Positions 26,064 through 36,722 of a DNA stretch of 64,000 bases are shown piece after piece (positions within the stretch are counted from its first letter, which is position 1; each line of letters opens with the position of its first letter). The stretch is from CAVSRC01 sp963743015 (lineage in GTDB: Bacteria > Pseudomonadota > Alphaproteobacteria > Rhizobiales > Kaistiaceae): NCBI GenBank assembly GCA_963743015.1, contig CAVUOD010000018.1:62001-126000 (forward strand), read 5' to 3'. The translations under genes were made by a program, and so were the position numbers. The notes below the pieces were generated by a model that saw only the letters and a program-made list of their open reading frames with translations, made no database searches and was not told where the DNA came from.

Positions 26064-27965
26064 GTGAACGCTTCCTGGCAACAGCTTCTTCAGAACCTCG
26101 CAATTCTCGCCATCCTAGTCTCCGTCTGGACTCACGGGCTCGACAGGATCGACGGCAAGGCGCGATGGTATCGCGAAGCGTTCGGTATCGGCCTCTCTGC
26201 CGCCGGCGTCATCCTGCTCATGCAGGTACCGCTCGAAATCCGGCCGGGCGTCTTCGTCAACCTGCGCGGCGCGCTGATTGCGCTCGCCGCGTTCTTTGGC
26301 AGTCCGCTGATCGGCATTGCCGCCGGATTGACCGCGGCGGCCTATCGGATCGATCTCGGCGGTGCCGGCACCGCTGGCGGCGTTGTTTCGATCGTGGCGT
26401 GTGCCGCTGTCGGCATCGGCGGATACCTTGTTCGGCGCGGACGGGCGGCGACGATGCGGGACGTCCTCGGCTTTGCGGTCGCAACGTCGCTCGCCGTCCC
26501 GATTGGCTTCCTTGTGCTGCCGGCCGCAATCAGGCTGCCGACGCTGGTCGAGGGCGGGCCCGTCATCGCCGTCATGACATTCATGGCAACCATGGTCGCC
26601 GGCCTGGCATTGGCGGATGCCGATCGCCGCCGCGAGACCGCGCGTGCCAATCGCTTCTACCGCAGTATCATCGATGCGCTGCCCGAACCGCTCAATGCCA
26701 AGGATCTGGACGGGCGTTTCCTGGCCGCCAATCCGGCAACGGCCGACCAGCTGAAAGCGCCGGACGTGGCGGCATTGATCGGGAAGACTGATTTCGACTT
26801 CCACCCGGAAGAAGTAGCCCGTCAATTTCGTGCCGACGAGGAACGGGTGCTGGCGCGGGGCGAATCCGAGGCAATCGAACAGACGCTCATCCGCGACGAC
26901 GGTTCGCACGTCTGGCTGTCGACCCTGAAATCGCCATTGCGCGATTCCACCGGCGCCGTCATCGGCCTGCTGACGCACAACCGCGACTTCACCGAACGCA
27001 AGCGGTTGCAGGACGAGATCGCGGAAAGTCGTCGGCAACTCTCGGACGCCATGGAACATATGGCGGACGGTCTTGTGATGTTCGACAAGGAGGCACGCAT
27101 CGTTCTGTGCAACGACCAGTATCGCAGGATGTTTCCGGCGTCGGCCGAGTTGCGCGTTCCCGGCGCGCGCCTCGCGGATATCCTGCGCGCGTCCGTCGAG
27201 CGCGGCGACCAGACGGGCGTTCCACGCAACGAGATCGACGCGTGGATCCAACACACGGTCGAAACGTTCCGGCAGCCGGGCGAAACCGACATTCGTATGA
27301 CGGACGGACGCTGGCTGTGCGCACGCGTGCGCCCGACAGCCAATGGCGGCTCTCTGACGGTGATGACCGATGTCACCCAGACGAAGCATGCAGAGGCCAT
27401 TCTGACCGACCTCAACCGGCGCCTGGCCAATCTTGCCAGCGAAGACGGCCTTACCGGACTGACAAACCGGCGCGTCTACGACGAGGCGCTCGACCGTGCC
27501 TTCGCGCAGAGCCGGCGGGGCGGCACGCCACTCAGCCTGATGATCGTCGATGTCGACCACTTCAAGGCCTACAACGACACGTGCGGACATACTGACGGCG
27601 ACAATTGCCTGCGCACGATCGGCAACCTGCTGAAGCGCACCCTGCAGCGGCCGGGCGACATTGCGGCGCGCTATGGCGGCGATGAATTCGCCGCGATCCT
27701 CCCTGACACGCCGGAACAGGGCGCCCTTCTGCTCGCCGAGAGGCTGCGCAAGAGGGTTCACGATCTCGGCATGCAGCACACCGGCAACAGGAACGGCATC
27801 GTCACGGTCAGCATCGGCGTGGCGACGATGGCGGCCGGCGGCGCCATCCACCGGCAGGAGGATCTGACGCGCGAAGCCGACGCCGCGCTCTACGCCGCCA
27901 AGGCCGGCGGCCGCGACCGCGTGATGGTCGCAGAGCCGCGATCGCCGCTGGCGGCGGCCGGTTAG
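26064..27965 (+). CDS. Membrane-bound PAS-GGDEF diguanylate cyclase
   Basis: A 633-residue membrane diguanylate cyclase making cyclic di-GMP. Residues 5-190 hold about five or six hydrophobic helices, like the 5TMR-LYT sensor. Two PAS domains follow (about 195-315 and 327-442). The GGDEF domain starts at DGLTGLTNRRVYDEAL and has an intact RYGGDEF (GGDEF at 538-542). An inhibitory RxxD site (RPGD, 529-532) lies five residues before it. I prefer the GTG at 26064, behind GAGAGAA, because the first helix starts soon after. An ATG at 25995 adds 23 polar residues and has no ribosome binding site. The 307 bases to divergent phaZ hold no feature I can name. Confidence 0.9.
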   Translation: MNASWQQLLQNLAILAILVSVWTHGLDRIDGKARWYREAFGIGLSAAGVILLMQVPLEIRPGVFVNLRGALIALAAFFGSPLIGIAAGLTAAAYRIDLGGAGTAGGVVSIVACAAVGIGGYLVRRGRAATMRDVLGFAVATSLAVPIGFLVLPAAIRLPTLVEGGPVIAVMTFMATMVAGLALADADRRRETARANRFYRSIIDALPEPLNAKDLDGRFLAANPATADQLKAPDVAALIGKTDFDFHPEEVARQFRADEERVLARGESEAIEQTLIRDDGSHVWLSTLKSPLRDSTGAVIGLLTHNRDFTERKRLQDEIAESRRQLSDAMEHMADGLVMFDKEARIVLCNDQYRRMFPASAELRVPGARLADILRASVERGDQTGVPRNEIDAWIQHTVETFRQPGETDIRMTDGRWLCARVRPTANGGSLTVMTDVTQTKHAEAILTDLNRRLANLASEDGLTGLTNRRVYDEALDRAFAQSRRGGTPLSLMIVDVDHFKAYNDTCGHTDGDNCLRTIGNLLKRTLQRPGDIAARYGGDEFAAILPDTPEQGALLLAERLRKRVHDLGMQHTGNRNGIVTVSIGVATMAAGGAIHRQEDLTREADAALYAAKAGGRDRVMVAEPRSPLAAAG

Positions 27966-28015
27966 CCGGCAAGGACAACTCCGGGCCCGAACCCGGAGGC
28001 TTGCGGAGGCGCACG

Positions 28016-28372
28016 ATGCCGGACTTCGCCGAGTACCTGCGCAATCTCGGGAACCTTCACGACTGCGCCGTGACGCGAATGGCGGTGGATGCCGACGCCA
28101 TGACGCTGAGCTTCGACATCGAAGACATCCACCGGAACTTCGAGGGCCTTGCCGAATACCGCGGCCCCCTGCCCGGGCGGATCGTTCTGGCGGGGGTGGA
28201 CAATCTGCGGGTCGTGCTGAATGCGGACGACGGCAAGATCAGATTGTTCATTTCCGAGTTCGTGGCTGCACCGCTGACCGAAGGCTTCGCCATCACCGTC
28301 TATTTCCAGGGAGCAGGCGAGATCGCGGCGAGCTGCGCCCGCGCCACGTTTCCAGACATTCCAGCGGACTGA
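28016..28372 (+). CDS. Hypothetical protein
   Basis: A 118-residue acidic soluble protein that I cannot assign. It has LGNLHDCAVTRMAVDAD near the start, then alternating hydrophobic strands (LSFDIEDIHRNFEGL, RIVLAGVDNLRVVLN, KIRLFISEF) suggesting a small beta-rich fold. The general look resembles immunity-type or Imm50-like small proteins, but that is only an impression. The ATG at 28016 follows GGAGGCGC. An ATG five codons earlier is possible. It lies 50 bases after the diguanylate cyclase stop and may share its transcript. Confidence 0.7.
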   Translation: MPDFAEYLRNLGNLHDCAVTRMAVDADAMTLSFDIEDIHRNFEGLAEYRGPLPGRIVLAGVDNLRVVLNADDGKIRLFISEFVAAPLTEGFAITVYFQGAGEIAASCARATFPDIPAD

Positions 28373-28397
28373 CGACCGGCCCGCCGCGCAAGCAAAA

Positions 28398-28427
28398 CGG
28401 CCGGCGCTGGAAGGCGCCGGCCGCTTG
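28398..28427. terminator. Intrinsic terminator between hypothetical gene and pnp
   Basis: CGGCCGGCGC and GCGCCGGCCG form a perfect 10-base-pair stem with a 6-base loop (TGGAAG). On the minus strand it is followed by TTTTGC, so it probably ends the rpsO-pnp transcript. It may also serve the convergent plus-strand gene. Confidence 0.7.
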
Positions 28428-28454
28428 GCATTGCGATCCTGCAGGTGAAACGCC

Positions 28455-30596
<2,142 letters not shown>

Positions 30597-30824
30597 AGCT
30601 TTTCCTTTCGTACGTCGGACATGCGCGGCGAGCCATGAGCAAGACGGCCAGACGCTTTCTCAGGAGGCGCAAGAGAAAGCGGCTGGCGATCCTGCCATGG
30701 CTCAGTTTGCCTGTCCGGTTCGGTCCGCGGCGACCCCATGCCGCCGCGCGTTCAGCCGGCCTGTTTCATCGGCGAATAGACAAGCGCTGCGAGGCCAAAG
30801 CGCCCCGCCGCCGCCTTTTTCGCG

Positions 30825-31094
30825 TCAGCGCCTCAGGCCGAGGCGTTCGATGAGCGTCTGATAACGTTTCTCGTCGGTCTTCCGCAGGTAATCGAGAAGA
30901 CTGCGACGGGTGCTCACCATCTTGAGCAGGCCGCGGCGGGAGTGATTGTCCTTGCCGTGACCCTTGAAATGCTCGGTGAGATTGGCGATCCGCTCGGAAA
31001 GGATCGCGACCTGGACCTCCGGCGAGCCGGTATCGTTGGCGACCGTGGCGTATTCCTTGATGAGCTCTTGCTTGCGCTCAGGCGTAATCGACAT
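30825..31094 (-). CDS. rpsO: 30S ribosomal protein S15
   Basis: An 89-residue S15 with the classical start MSITPERKQELIKEYATVAN and the RNA-binding segment LTEHFKGHGKDNHSRRGLLK, ending YQTLIERLGLRR. Its size is exact for the family. It lies between truB and pnp, the conserved order. S15 commonly represses its own mRNA by a leader pseudoknot. I did not identify that structure. Confidence 0.97.
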   Translation of the reverse strand: MSITPERKQELIKEYATVANDTGSPEVQVAILSERIANLTEHFKGHGKDNHSRRGLLKMVSTRRSLLDYLRKTDEKRYQTLIERLGLRR

Positions 31095-31298
31095 CGGGTT
31101 CCTTTTTCGGTTCGGGTTTGGATCAAGCCGATTGCCTGCGGCCAGGGCCGGGATGTCGTCCAGCGCGGTCGGGAATCGGAATAGCCTGCCGGCAGGGCCA
31201 CCCCGCCAGCGAAGCGGGCGGACTATGGCCGAAAGGGCAGCGGATTGCCAGCGAAAAGGCGAAAGTCACAGAGCTTTGATTTATCAGCAGTTTGCGCC

Positions 31299-32219
31299 TC
31301 AGCCCGGGCGGAAGACGCGGGTCGGGTGGAACTGGCCCTCGGAAATTTCACCAAGGGCGATGGCGCGGCCGGCATGGCTGGCATAGGCCGCCGGTGCCGC
31401 CAGCGGCGCCCTGGCGCCGCGCAGGAGAACCGCCTGGCCGCGGCCGATGCGGGCGGCATCGTTCGGCCCCAACGCGATTTCGGGCAGATCGGAAAGTGCC
31501 ACGGCGACCGGCATGAGGAACCGGTCGAGCCCGGCGGCATCGCCGGCTTCGCGGGCGGCGATCAGCTCGTCCAGCGTGACGGCATGGTCGGCGTCGAAGG
31601 GGCCGACGACCAAGCGGCGGAGCGCCACAACATGGCCGAGGCAGCCGAGCATGCGGCCGAGATCGCGGGCGAGCGAGCGGACATAGGTGCCCTTGCCGCA
31701 CTCGGTCTCGAAGACCGCATGGTCGCGATCCGGCGTTTCGACCAGCGCCAGGCGGTGGATCACCACCGGCCGCTCCTCCAGCACGACCGCCTCGCCCTCG
31801 CGAGCCAGGTCATAGGCACGCTGGCCGGCGACCTTGATGGCGGAATAAGCCGGCGGGCGCTGCATGATCTCGCCGGTGAAACCGGGCAACAGTTCGCGGA
31901 CCGCCACCGCTTCGGGGCGCAGATCGCTGCTCCCGGTCACCGTGCCGTCGGCATCGTCGGTGTCGGTTTCGACGCCCCAGCGCACGGTGAAGCGATAGAC
32001 CTTGCGGCCATCCTGGACGAAGGGGACGGTGCGGGTGGCATCGCCGAGCGCGATCGGCAGGACGCCGGAGGCGAGCGGGTCGAGGGTGCCGGCATGGCCG
32101 ACCTTGGCGGCGCCGAACAGGCGCTTGATCGAGCCGACGGCGCCGGTCGAGGTGAGGCCGACGGCCTTGTCGAGACAGAGCCAGCCGGAGACTTCGCGGC
32201 CCTTGTGTTTGCGCCCCAA
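31299..32219 (-). CDS. truB: tRNA pseudouridine(55) synthase
   Basis: A 306-residue TruB that makes pseudouridine 55 in the T-loop of tRNAs. The catalytic aspartate is Asp47 in VGHAGTLDPLASGVL. The other family motifs are GWLCLDKAVGLTST, QRPPAYSAIKVAGQRAYDLA, and VECGKGTYVRSLARDLG-type sequence (here TECGKGTYVRSLARDLG). It follows rbfA with only two bases between the stop codon and the ATG, so it is co-transcribed with infB and rbfA. Confidence 0.96.
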   Translation of the reverse strand: MGRKHKGREVSGWLCLDKAVGLTSTGAVGSIKRLFGAAKVGHAGTLDPLASGVLPIALGDATRTVPFVQDGRKVYRFTVRWGVETDTDDADGTVTGSSDLRPEAVAVRELLPGFTGEIMQRPPAYSAIKVAGQRAYDLAREGEAVVLEERPVVIHRLALVETPDRDHAVFETECGKGTYVRSLARDLGRMLGCLGHVVALRRLVVGPFDADHAVTLDELIAAREAGDAAGLDRFLMPVAVALSDLPEIALGPNDAARIGRGQAVLLRGARAPLAAPAAYASHAGRAIALGEISEGQFHPTRVFRPG

Positions 32220-32221
32220 TG

Positions 32222-32626
32222 CTATTCCCCTTCCAGATCGCGCTTCACCTCAGGGGAGCGCAGCAGTGAATCGATGCGCTCGCCCTCTTCGAAGGATTCG
32301 TCGAGGCGGAAGCGGAGGTCGGGCGCATAGCGCAGGTCGACGCGATGGCCAACCTCGCCGCGCAGGTATTTGTGGTGACGCGCAAGGGCGGCCAACGCCT
32401 TGTCGGCGTCCCGGCCGCCGAGCGGCATGACGAAGACGGTGGCGAGGCGCAGGTCCGGCGTCATGCGCACTTCGGGCACGGTGACCACCAGCCCGTCGAG
32501 ATCCGGGTCGTGGACCTCGCCGCGCTGGAGGATCTCGGCAATCGCGTGGCGGATCAGCTCGCCGACGCGCAGCTGGCGCTGGGTCGGGGCGCGGCCGGCG
32601 CCGTGAGACGAGCGGTTGCGGCTCAT
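32222..32626 (-). CDS. rbfA: 30S ribosome-binding factor A
   Basis: A 134-residue RbfA, a KH-fold factor for 16S rRNA maturation and cold growth. The family core is RQLRVGELIRHAIAEILQRG and DPDLDGLVVTVPEVRMTPDL, then ATVFVMPLGG, and LRYAPDLRFRLDESFEEGER. The ATG at 32626 (MSRNRSSHGAGRAPTQRQLR) overlaps the stop of the upstream YcxB-like gene by four bases. The first 12 codons, with bases before them, are exactly duplicated at 33.4 kb. Confidence 0.95.
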   Translation of the reverse strand: MSRNRSSHGAGRAPTQRQLRVGELIRHAIAEILQRGEVHDPDLDGLVVTVPEVRMTPDLRLATVFVMPLGGRDADKALAALARHHKYLRGEVGHRVDLRYAPDLRFRLDESFEEGERIDSLLRSPEVKRDLEGE

Positions 32627-32652
32627 CGGACGCCCTCCGGCGTGGCGGCGGG
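32591..32652. repeat. 62-bp exact direct repeat, copy 1
   Basis: Identical to 33411-33472. It spans the last nine codons and stop of a YcxB-like gene and the first 12 codons of rbfA. Confidence 0.85.
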
Positions 32653-33297
32653 TGCGGCCTCTTCGTGCGCGCGCTCGAGGCGCACGTGCTCCTCGGCGGC
32701 AAAGGCGAAGGCGTTCATCGCGGCGCCATCGGCGAAGGCACGGCGGGGCAACACCAGCCGCCGCCGGCCGGTCACGACAAGAAAGACATGGCCGCGGCCG
32801 AGCGTGGCGGACAGCACCTCGCGCCACGGATGGATGTCGGTGCGACCGCCGTCGGCGATGCTGACGAAGTCGTCATAGGCGGCGAATTCGACCGGGCCGG
32901 CCGCGGCCGCCGCGCGGGCCGCGCGGAGACGGCGGAAGAGTCGGCGGAGAGCGAGCACCGCCGCGTGACCGGCGACGATGAAGACGAGGAGGAGGGCGAT
33001 CAGGGAATATTTCGACCAGGTGAGGATCGTCCGGATCAAGGGGATGTTGTCTCCCGCCCAGCCGACCAGTACGCCAATCGCGAAGAACCCCACGAAGGAG
33101 GCGGCCGGTTGCCAGACCGGCGTGCGCGCGGTTGCGTAAAGCGCCTCGAAATCCGCCCTGTCGGGTGTGAACGACAGATGCAGCGGCAGGGCGGCGGCGT
33201 CAGCCGACGGGCGGTCCACCTCAGCGGCCGGCTTCGCCGGCGGCGTGGCCGGCGCCTTGTCCGCCTCGTGCTCGTTGACGTCCGGCACGTGCATCAT
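32623..33297 (-). CDS. YcxB-like membrane protein, paralog 1
   Basis: A 224-residue protein with an acidic, proline-rich start (HVPDVNEHEADKAPATPPAK). The conserved LSFTPDRADFEALYATAR follows, then two membrane helices (FVGFFAIGVLVGWAGDNI and YSLIALLLVFIVAGHAAVLA). A C-terminal YcxB-like beta domain has DIHPWREVLSATLGRGHVFL and LVLPRRAFADGAAMNAF. The function of this family is unknown. It overlaps rbfA by four bases and also overlaps the small chimeric ORF upstream. ATGs at 33297 and 33294 are adjacent. It is a diverged copy of the next-upstream YcxB-like gene. Confidence 0.8.
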   Translation of the reverse strand: MMHVPDVNEHEADKAPATPPAKPAAEVDRPSADAAALPLHLSFTPDRADFEALYATARTPVWQPAASFVGFFAIGVLVGWAGDNIPLIRTILTWSKYSLIALLLVFIVAGHAAVLALRRLFRRLRAARAAAAAGPVEFAAYDDFVSIADGGRTDIHPWREVLSATLGRGHVFLVVTGRRRLVLPRRAFADGAAMNAFAFAAEEHVRLERAHEEAAPAATPEGVR

Positions 33298-33446
33298 GGC
33301 GACGCCTCCGGGCGCGCACCGGCCACGCGGCACTCGCCGGGAAGGCCGAGCAGCACGCGGCGGCGGGCTGCCTGCACCGAGCGGACATCGTGCCAGACGT
33401 GGAAGTCCGTGCGGCCGGCGCCGTGAGACGAGCGGTTGCGGCTCAT
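33294..33446 (-). CDS. Chimeric 50-codon ORF starting with a duplicate of the rbfA start
   Basis: It begins with the same 12 codons as rbfA (MSRNRSSHGAGR), inside the exact 62-base duplication. It continues with unrelated TDFHVWHDVRSVQAARRRVL and LGLPGECRVAGARPEASP. Its start overlaps the stop of YcxB paralog 2, and its TGA overlaps the ATG of paralog 1 (ATGA at both ends), so it could be translated by coupling. I recognise no domain in the 38-codon tail. It may be a real small protein or a remnant of the duplication. Confidence 0.4.
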   Translation of the reverse strand: MSRNRSSHGAGRTDFHVWHDVRSVQAARRRVLLGLPGECRVAGARPEASP

Positions 33447-33472
33447 CGGACGCCCTCCGGCGTGGCGGCGGG
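33411..33472. repeat. 62-bp exact direct repeat, copy 2
   Basis: Identical to 32591-32652, 820 bases away and in the same orientation. It covers the end of YcxB paralog 2 and the start of the chimeric ORF. Confidence 0.85.
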
Positions 33473-34045
33473 CGCCAACCCCATATCCTCGCGCCCGCCC
33501 TCGGCATGGACGCGTCCTTCGGCGGCACGGGCAAAGGCCTGCATGGCCGCATCGTCGGCGAAGGCGCGGCGCGGCAGGGCGACATGGCGACCGCCGGGCA
33601 GGGTGAGGAACACATGGTCACGGCCGAGCCAGGCGGCGCGCACGCTGCTCCAGGGATGGGCAGCCATGCTGCCGGCCTCGGCGAAGGCGATCAAATCGCC
33701 ATCGGCGGAGACGGTGACCGGCGTCGCTTTGGCGGCGGCGCGGGCGGCGCGAATCTCACGCGACAGGCGGCGGAGCCCCATCAGCATGGTGTAGAGGACG
33801 ACGACCATGACGAAGAGCGTGGCGATCTGACCCCAGGGCGGCGACCAGTCGCTGAGCGCGGCAAACAGGGCGCTGTGGTCGTTCAGCCAGCCGAGCGCGC
33901 TCGACATGGCAATGACGCAGGCGAAGAAGACCATGCGCACGGCCGCCGGCGTGCGCCCGAGCGCATAGAGCGCGGCAAAATCCCCCCGATCGGGCGTGTA
34001 GGTCAGCTGGATGGGCTGCATCGGAACATCCAACGGTCGCGACAA
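33443..34045 (-). CDS. YcxB-like membrane protein, paralog 2
   Basis: A 200-residue protein built like paralog 1. It has the conserved LTYTPDRGDFAALYALGR, two membrane helices (VRMVFFACVIAMSSALGWL and IATLFVMVVVLYTMLMGL), and the C-terminal HPWSSVRAAWLGRDHVFL with VALPRRAFADDAAMQAFARA. The last nine codons are identical in DNA to those of paralog 1, although the rest has diverged clearly. It lies 55 bases after infB, inside an otherwise conserved infB-rbfA-truB operon. An alternative start is the ATG at 34021. Confidence 0.8.
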   Translation of the reverse strand: MSRPLDVPMQPIQLTYTPDRGDFAALYALGRTPAAVRMVFFACVIAMSSALGWLNDHSALFAALSDWSPPWGQIATLFVMVVVLYTMLMGLRRLSREIRAARAAAKATPVTVSADGDLIAFAEAGSMAAHPWSSVRAAWLGRDHVFLTLPGGRHVALPRRAFADDAAMQAFARAAEGRVHAEGGREDMGLAPAATPEGVR

Positions 34046-34100
34046 GGCGCGCGCTCCATCCTCTCACCCGGCGGCGGCGAGGAACGGCGCGCGCAGCTCG

Positions 34101-36716
34101 CTAGAGCGTGCGCGCGATCTCCTCGACGCGATAGCACTCGATGACGTCGCCGACGCGCATGTCCTCGTATTTCTCGAAGGCCATGCCGCACTCCTGGCCG
34201 GCCGGCACCTCGCGCACCTCGTCCTTGAAGCGCTTGAGAGTGGCCAGCTTGCCCTCGTGGATGACGACGTTGTCGCGGATCAGGCGGACGCCGGCACCGC
34301 GTTCCACCGTGCCGTCGGTGACCCGGCAGCCGGCGATCTTGCCGACCTTGGAGATGTCGAAGATCTCCAGGATCTCGGCATTGCCGAGCATGGTCTCGCG
34401 CCGCTCCGGCGAGAGCAGACCGGACATCGCCGCCTTCACGTCATCCACCAGATTGTAGATGATGTTGTAGTAGCGGATCTCGGTGCCGTCGCGCTCGGCC
34501 ACCTCGCGCGCCTGCTTGTTGGCGCGCACGTTGAAGCCGATGATCGCGGCCTCCGAAGACGTGGCCAGAGTCACGTCGGATTCGGTGATGCCGCCGACGC
34601 CGGAGTGCAGGATGCGCACGGCGACCTCGTCGGTACCGAGCGCCTCCAGGGCCTGGGCGATGGCCTCGACCGAGCCCTGCACGTCGCCCTTGATGACCAA
34701 CGGGAAGATCTTCTGCCCGGCGGTCTGGAGCTGGCTCATCATCTGCTCGAGCGAGCCGCGCGCCGCAGTCGAGCGGGCGAGCGCCTTCTCGCGCTTCTGA
34801 CGCAGCCGATAGTCGGCGACCTCGCGGGCGCGGGCTTCCAATTCGACCACCGCCAGGCGGTCGCCGGCCTCGGGCGCGTCCTGGAAGCCGAGAACCTCGA
34901 CCGGAGTCGACGGACCGGCTTCCTTGAGCTGCGCCCCACGTTCGTTGACCAGCGCGCGCACGCGGCCCCAGGCGGCGCCGGCAACCACGATGTCGCCGAT
35001 ATGAAGCGTGCCGGACTGAACCAGGATGGTCGCCACCGGACCGCGGCCCTTGTCGAGCTTGGCCTCGATGACGGTGCCCTCGCCGGCGCGGTTGGGGCTC
35101 GCCTTCAGCTCGAGCACTTCGGCCTGGAGCAGGATGGTCTCGATCAGCTTTTCGAGATTGGTGCCCTTGACGGCGGAGACCTCGACATCGAGGACGTCGC
35201 CGCCCATCAATTCTACAAAGACCTCATGCTGGAGCAGCTCGGTGCGCACGCGCTGCGGATCGGAGCCCGGCTTGTCGATCTTGTTGATGGCAACAATGAT
35301 CGGAACCTTGGCCGCCTTGGCGTGATTGATGGCCTCGATGGTCTGCGGCATGACGCCGTCATCGGCGGCCACCACCAGAACCACGATATCGGTGACCGAA
35401 GCGCCGCGCGACCGCATGGCGGTGAAGGCGGCGTGGCCGGGCGTGTCGATGAAGGTGATCTTCTGGTTGTTGTGGTCGATCTGGTAGGCGCCGATGTGCT
35501 GGGTGATGCCGCCCGCCTCGCCGGCCACCACATTGGCGTGGCGGATGGCGTCGAGCAGCGAGGTCTTGCCGTGGTCGACGTGGCCCATGATGGTGACCAC
35601 CGGCCAGCGCGGTTCGAGCTCCGACTCCTCGGCCGGGGCGGCGAACAGGCCCTCGATGACGTCTGCTTCGGCGACGCGTCGCACGGTGTGACCCATGTCC
35701 TCGGCAATGAGCTGGGCGGTGTCGGCGTCGATGACGTCGGTGACCTTGACCAGCTGGCCCTGCTTCATGAGCAGCTTGATGACATCCACGGCGCGCTCGG
35801 CCATGCGGTTGGCGAGCTCCTGGATGCTGATGGTCTCCGGAATCGTCACCTCGCGCGAAATCTTCTCGCGCGGGCCGGACTCATGGGTGCGGGCGCGTTC
35901 GCGCTCGCGGCGGCGGCGGATGGAGGCAAGCGAGCGGGCGCGCTCGGTATCGTCGAGCGCGTTGGAGACCGTCAGCTTGCCGCGGCGGCGATCATCGCCA
36001 AGCCGCTTGGCGGGCTTGGGCTCGGGGGCACGCGGGGTCTTGAGGCGGCCGCGCAGCGCCGACGGACGGTCGCCTTCCTCGGTCGCAGCGGCTTCACGCT
36101 GGCCCTTGGCCGGGGCCGGACGGGCCGTCGCCGTCTCGGGCGCCTTGGCGGCCACGGCACTTTTCTGCTCTTCCTCGCCGAAGCGGCGGCGGGCGGTCTC
36201 CTCGGCGCGGGCGCGGACGGCTTCTTCCGCCTGGTGGCGGGCGTCCTCTTCGGCCTGGCGACGGGCAGCCTCGGCCTCTTCCTTGGCTACGCGCTCGGCT
36301 TCCGCCTGGCGGCGGGTGGCAGCATCGATGGCCGCCTGACGTTCCTCGGCCTCGTGCGCCTTGGCATCGGCCAAGGCACGGGCGCGGGCGTCGATCTCCT
36401 CGGAGGAAAGCTGGCGCAGCACCAGCCCGCCGCGGTCGTCGGTCCGTTCGCGCTCGGGCGCCGGAGACGGCCGCGAGGCGGCGCCGCGACGCTGCGGCGC
36501 CTTCTGCGGCCGCGTCGGAGCGGCCGGCGGGGCCGGAGCGGCTTCCGCCTTCTGTTCGCCCGGCATGACGACCCGGCGCTTCTTGCGCTCGACCTGCACC
36601 GTATTGGTGCGGCCGTGCGAGAAGCTCTGTCGGACGGTATCCCGTTCGACGCCACGCTTCAGGCCGAGCGTGCGCTTGGTGGCGCTGATCGTCTTGTCGT
36701 CAGTCGTTTCGCTCAT
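34101..36716 (-). CDS. infB: Translation initiation factor IF-2
   Basis: An 871-residue IF-2 that brings fMet-tRNA to the 30S subunit. About 220 N-terminal residues are charged and low-complexity, with an Ala/Glu/Arg-rich helical stretch. An IF2_N domain then precedes the G domain. The GTPase motifs are IMGHVDHGKTSLLDAIR (about residue 375), DTPGHAAFTAMRSRG, and AINKID. The C-terminal part ends VIECYRVEEIARTL. The start MSETTDDKTISATKRTLGLK is typical of rhizobial IF-2. It lies six bases after the ylxR gene and belongs to the rimP-nusA-ylxR-infB operon. Confidence 0.97.
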   Translation of the reverse strand: MSETTDDKTISATKRTLGLKRGVERDTVRQSFSHGRTNTVQVERKKRRVVMPGEQKAEAAPAPPAAPTRPQKAPQRRGAASRPSPAPERERTDDRGGLVLRQLSSEEIDARARALADAKAHEAEERQAAIDAATRRQAEAERVAKEEAEAARRQAEEDARHQAEEAVRARAEETARRRFGEEEQKSAVAAKAPETATARPAPAKGQREAAATEEGDRPSALRGRLKTPRAPEPKPAKRLGDDRRRGKLTVSNALDDTERARSLASIRRRRERERARTHESGPREKISREVTIPETISIQELANRMAERAVDVIKLLMKQGQLVKVTDVIDADTAQLIAEDMGHTVRRVAEADVIEGLFAAPAEESELEPRWPVVTIMGHVDHGKTSLLDAIRHANVVAGEAGGITQHIGAYQIDHNNQKITFIDTPGHAAFTAMRSRGASVTDIVVLVVAADDGVMPQTIEAINHAKAAKVPIIVAINKIDKPGSDPQRVRTELLQHEVFVELMGGDVLDVEVSAVKGTNLEKLIETILLQAEVLELKASPNRAGEGTVIEAKLDKGRGPVATILVQSGTLHIGDIVVAGAAWGRVRALVNERGAQLKEAGPSTPVEVLGFQDAPEAGDRLAVVELEARAREVADYRLRQKREKALARSTAARGSLEQMMSQLQTAGQKIFPLVIKGDVQGSVEAIAQALEALGTDEVAVRILHSGVGGITESDVTLATSSEAAIIGFNVRANKQAREVAERDGTEIRYYNIIYNLVDDVKAAMSGLLSPERRETMLGNAEILEIFDISKVGKIAGCRVTDGTVERGAGVRLIRDNVVIHEGKLATLKRFKDEVREVPAGQECGMAFEKYEDMRVGDVIECYRVEEIARTL

Positions 36717-36722
36717 ACGTTC

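Noticed and set aside
30635..30853. Basic 72-codon plus-strand ORF between pnp and rpsO
   Set aside because: It overlaps the end of rpsO, has an almost purely Arg/Lys composition and no recognisable family. More likely untranslated leader DNA.
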